DNA of 64,000 nt from Pelagibacterium sediminicola (GTDB lineage: Bacteria; Pseudomonadota; Alphaproteobacteria; Rhizobiales; Devosiaceae), in the NCBI RefSeq assembly GCF_003390885.1, contig NZ_QMEL01000001.1:496001-560000 (forward strand), in the 5' to 3' direction. The notes beneath the pieces were generated by a model. The model did no database searches. It was not told the origin of the DNA and was given only the letters and a program-made list of their open reading frames with translations. The position numbers were made by a program, and so were the translations under genes. This document shows, piece by piece, positions 63,954 to 64,000 of the stretch (its first letter is position 1; each line of letters opens with the position of its first letter).

Positions 63954-64000
63954 ATGAGACTTGCCCTGATTGCGCGCGGCGCGGATAGCACGCCGGTGCT
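63954..64000 (+). CDS. Start of an unidentified gene (partial, runs off the window)
   Basis: ATG at 63954 follows a strong CGGAGG site 8 bases upstream. Only 15 codons are visible (MRLALIARGADSTPV), too few to assign a family. Its place next to the FCD regulator and its palindromic promoter suggests a catabolic enzyme or transporter under that regulator, but this is inference. Confidence 0.5.
   Translation, partial: MRLALIARGADSTPV

Overview
The window looks like the chromosome of a GC-rich alphaproteobacterium of the order Hyphomicrobiales, probably a marine or salt-tolerant member related to Devosia or Pelagibacterium. This placement is inferred from gene content (ectoine catabolism, BigR operon, RhaSTPQ/SmoEFGK-type transporters, Mla system, STAS-CheY-CheA-CheW order) and protein character; no rRNA is present to confirm it. 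I saw no tRNA, rRNA, CRISPR array, insertion sequence or phage gene. Coding density is very high and many genes overlap by an ATGA junction.

Layout. (1) 1-3.8 kb: oxygen-independent ubiquinone genes (ubiT leaving the window, ubiD, ubiX) facing nnrS, with two TTGCG-N4-CGCAA boxes of the FNR/NnrR type. (2) 3.8-8.3 kb: a BigR-type sulfide/persulfide detoxification operon (persulfide dioxygenase-like MBL protein, BigR, a small membrane protein, two YeeE/YedE half-channels, a DUF442 protein and a SulP transporter). (3) 8.5-20.1 kb: an ectoine/hydroxyectoine uptake and degradation locus (ehuABCD, eutB, eutC, doeA, doeB, doeC, doeD, doeX), without eutA and enuR. (4) 20.2-31.2 kb: a polyol locus (SmoEFGK transporter, SmoS and two other polyol dehydrogenases, a LacI regulator, a PfkB sugar kinase and a GatZ/KbaZ protein), consistent with galactitol/sorbitol to tagatose/fructose phosphate. 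(5) 31.5-39.0 kb: an RpiR-controlled module with a TAXI-type TRAP transporter, universal stress protein, class III aminotransferase and BKACE-family enzyme. This is the least understood system here and reads as a beta-amino-acid or amino-keto-acid pathway. (6) 39.0-44.3 kb: rhamnose-type ABC transporter RhaSTPQ and a RhaM mutarotase. (7) 44.3-52.6 kb: a GntR regulator with two DNA-binding domains, a 2-keto-3-deoxy-fuconate/rhamnonate dehydrogenase-like SDR, an Ldh2-family dehydrogenase, a DctPQM TRAP transporter, aldose epimerase and a semialdehyde dehydrogenase. (8) 52.7-56.7 kb: an Mla-type lipid transport operon. (9) 56.9-59.4 kb: a SAF-domain oxidoreductase and a 3-hydroxyisobutyryl-CoA hydrolase-like enzyme. 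(10) 59.6-63.0 kb: a short chemotaxis operon ending at a clear terminator. (11) 63.0-64.0 kb: an FCD/GntR regulator with a very palindromic divergent promoter region.

The common theme is uptake and catabolism of small osmolytes, polyols, deoxysugars and acids: five complete transporters lie within about 38 kb, each beside its own regulator and enzymes. In all five, a stable hairpin or palindromic repeat follows the binding-protein gene, probably so that more binding protein than membrane component is made.
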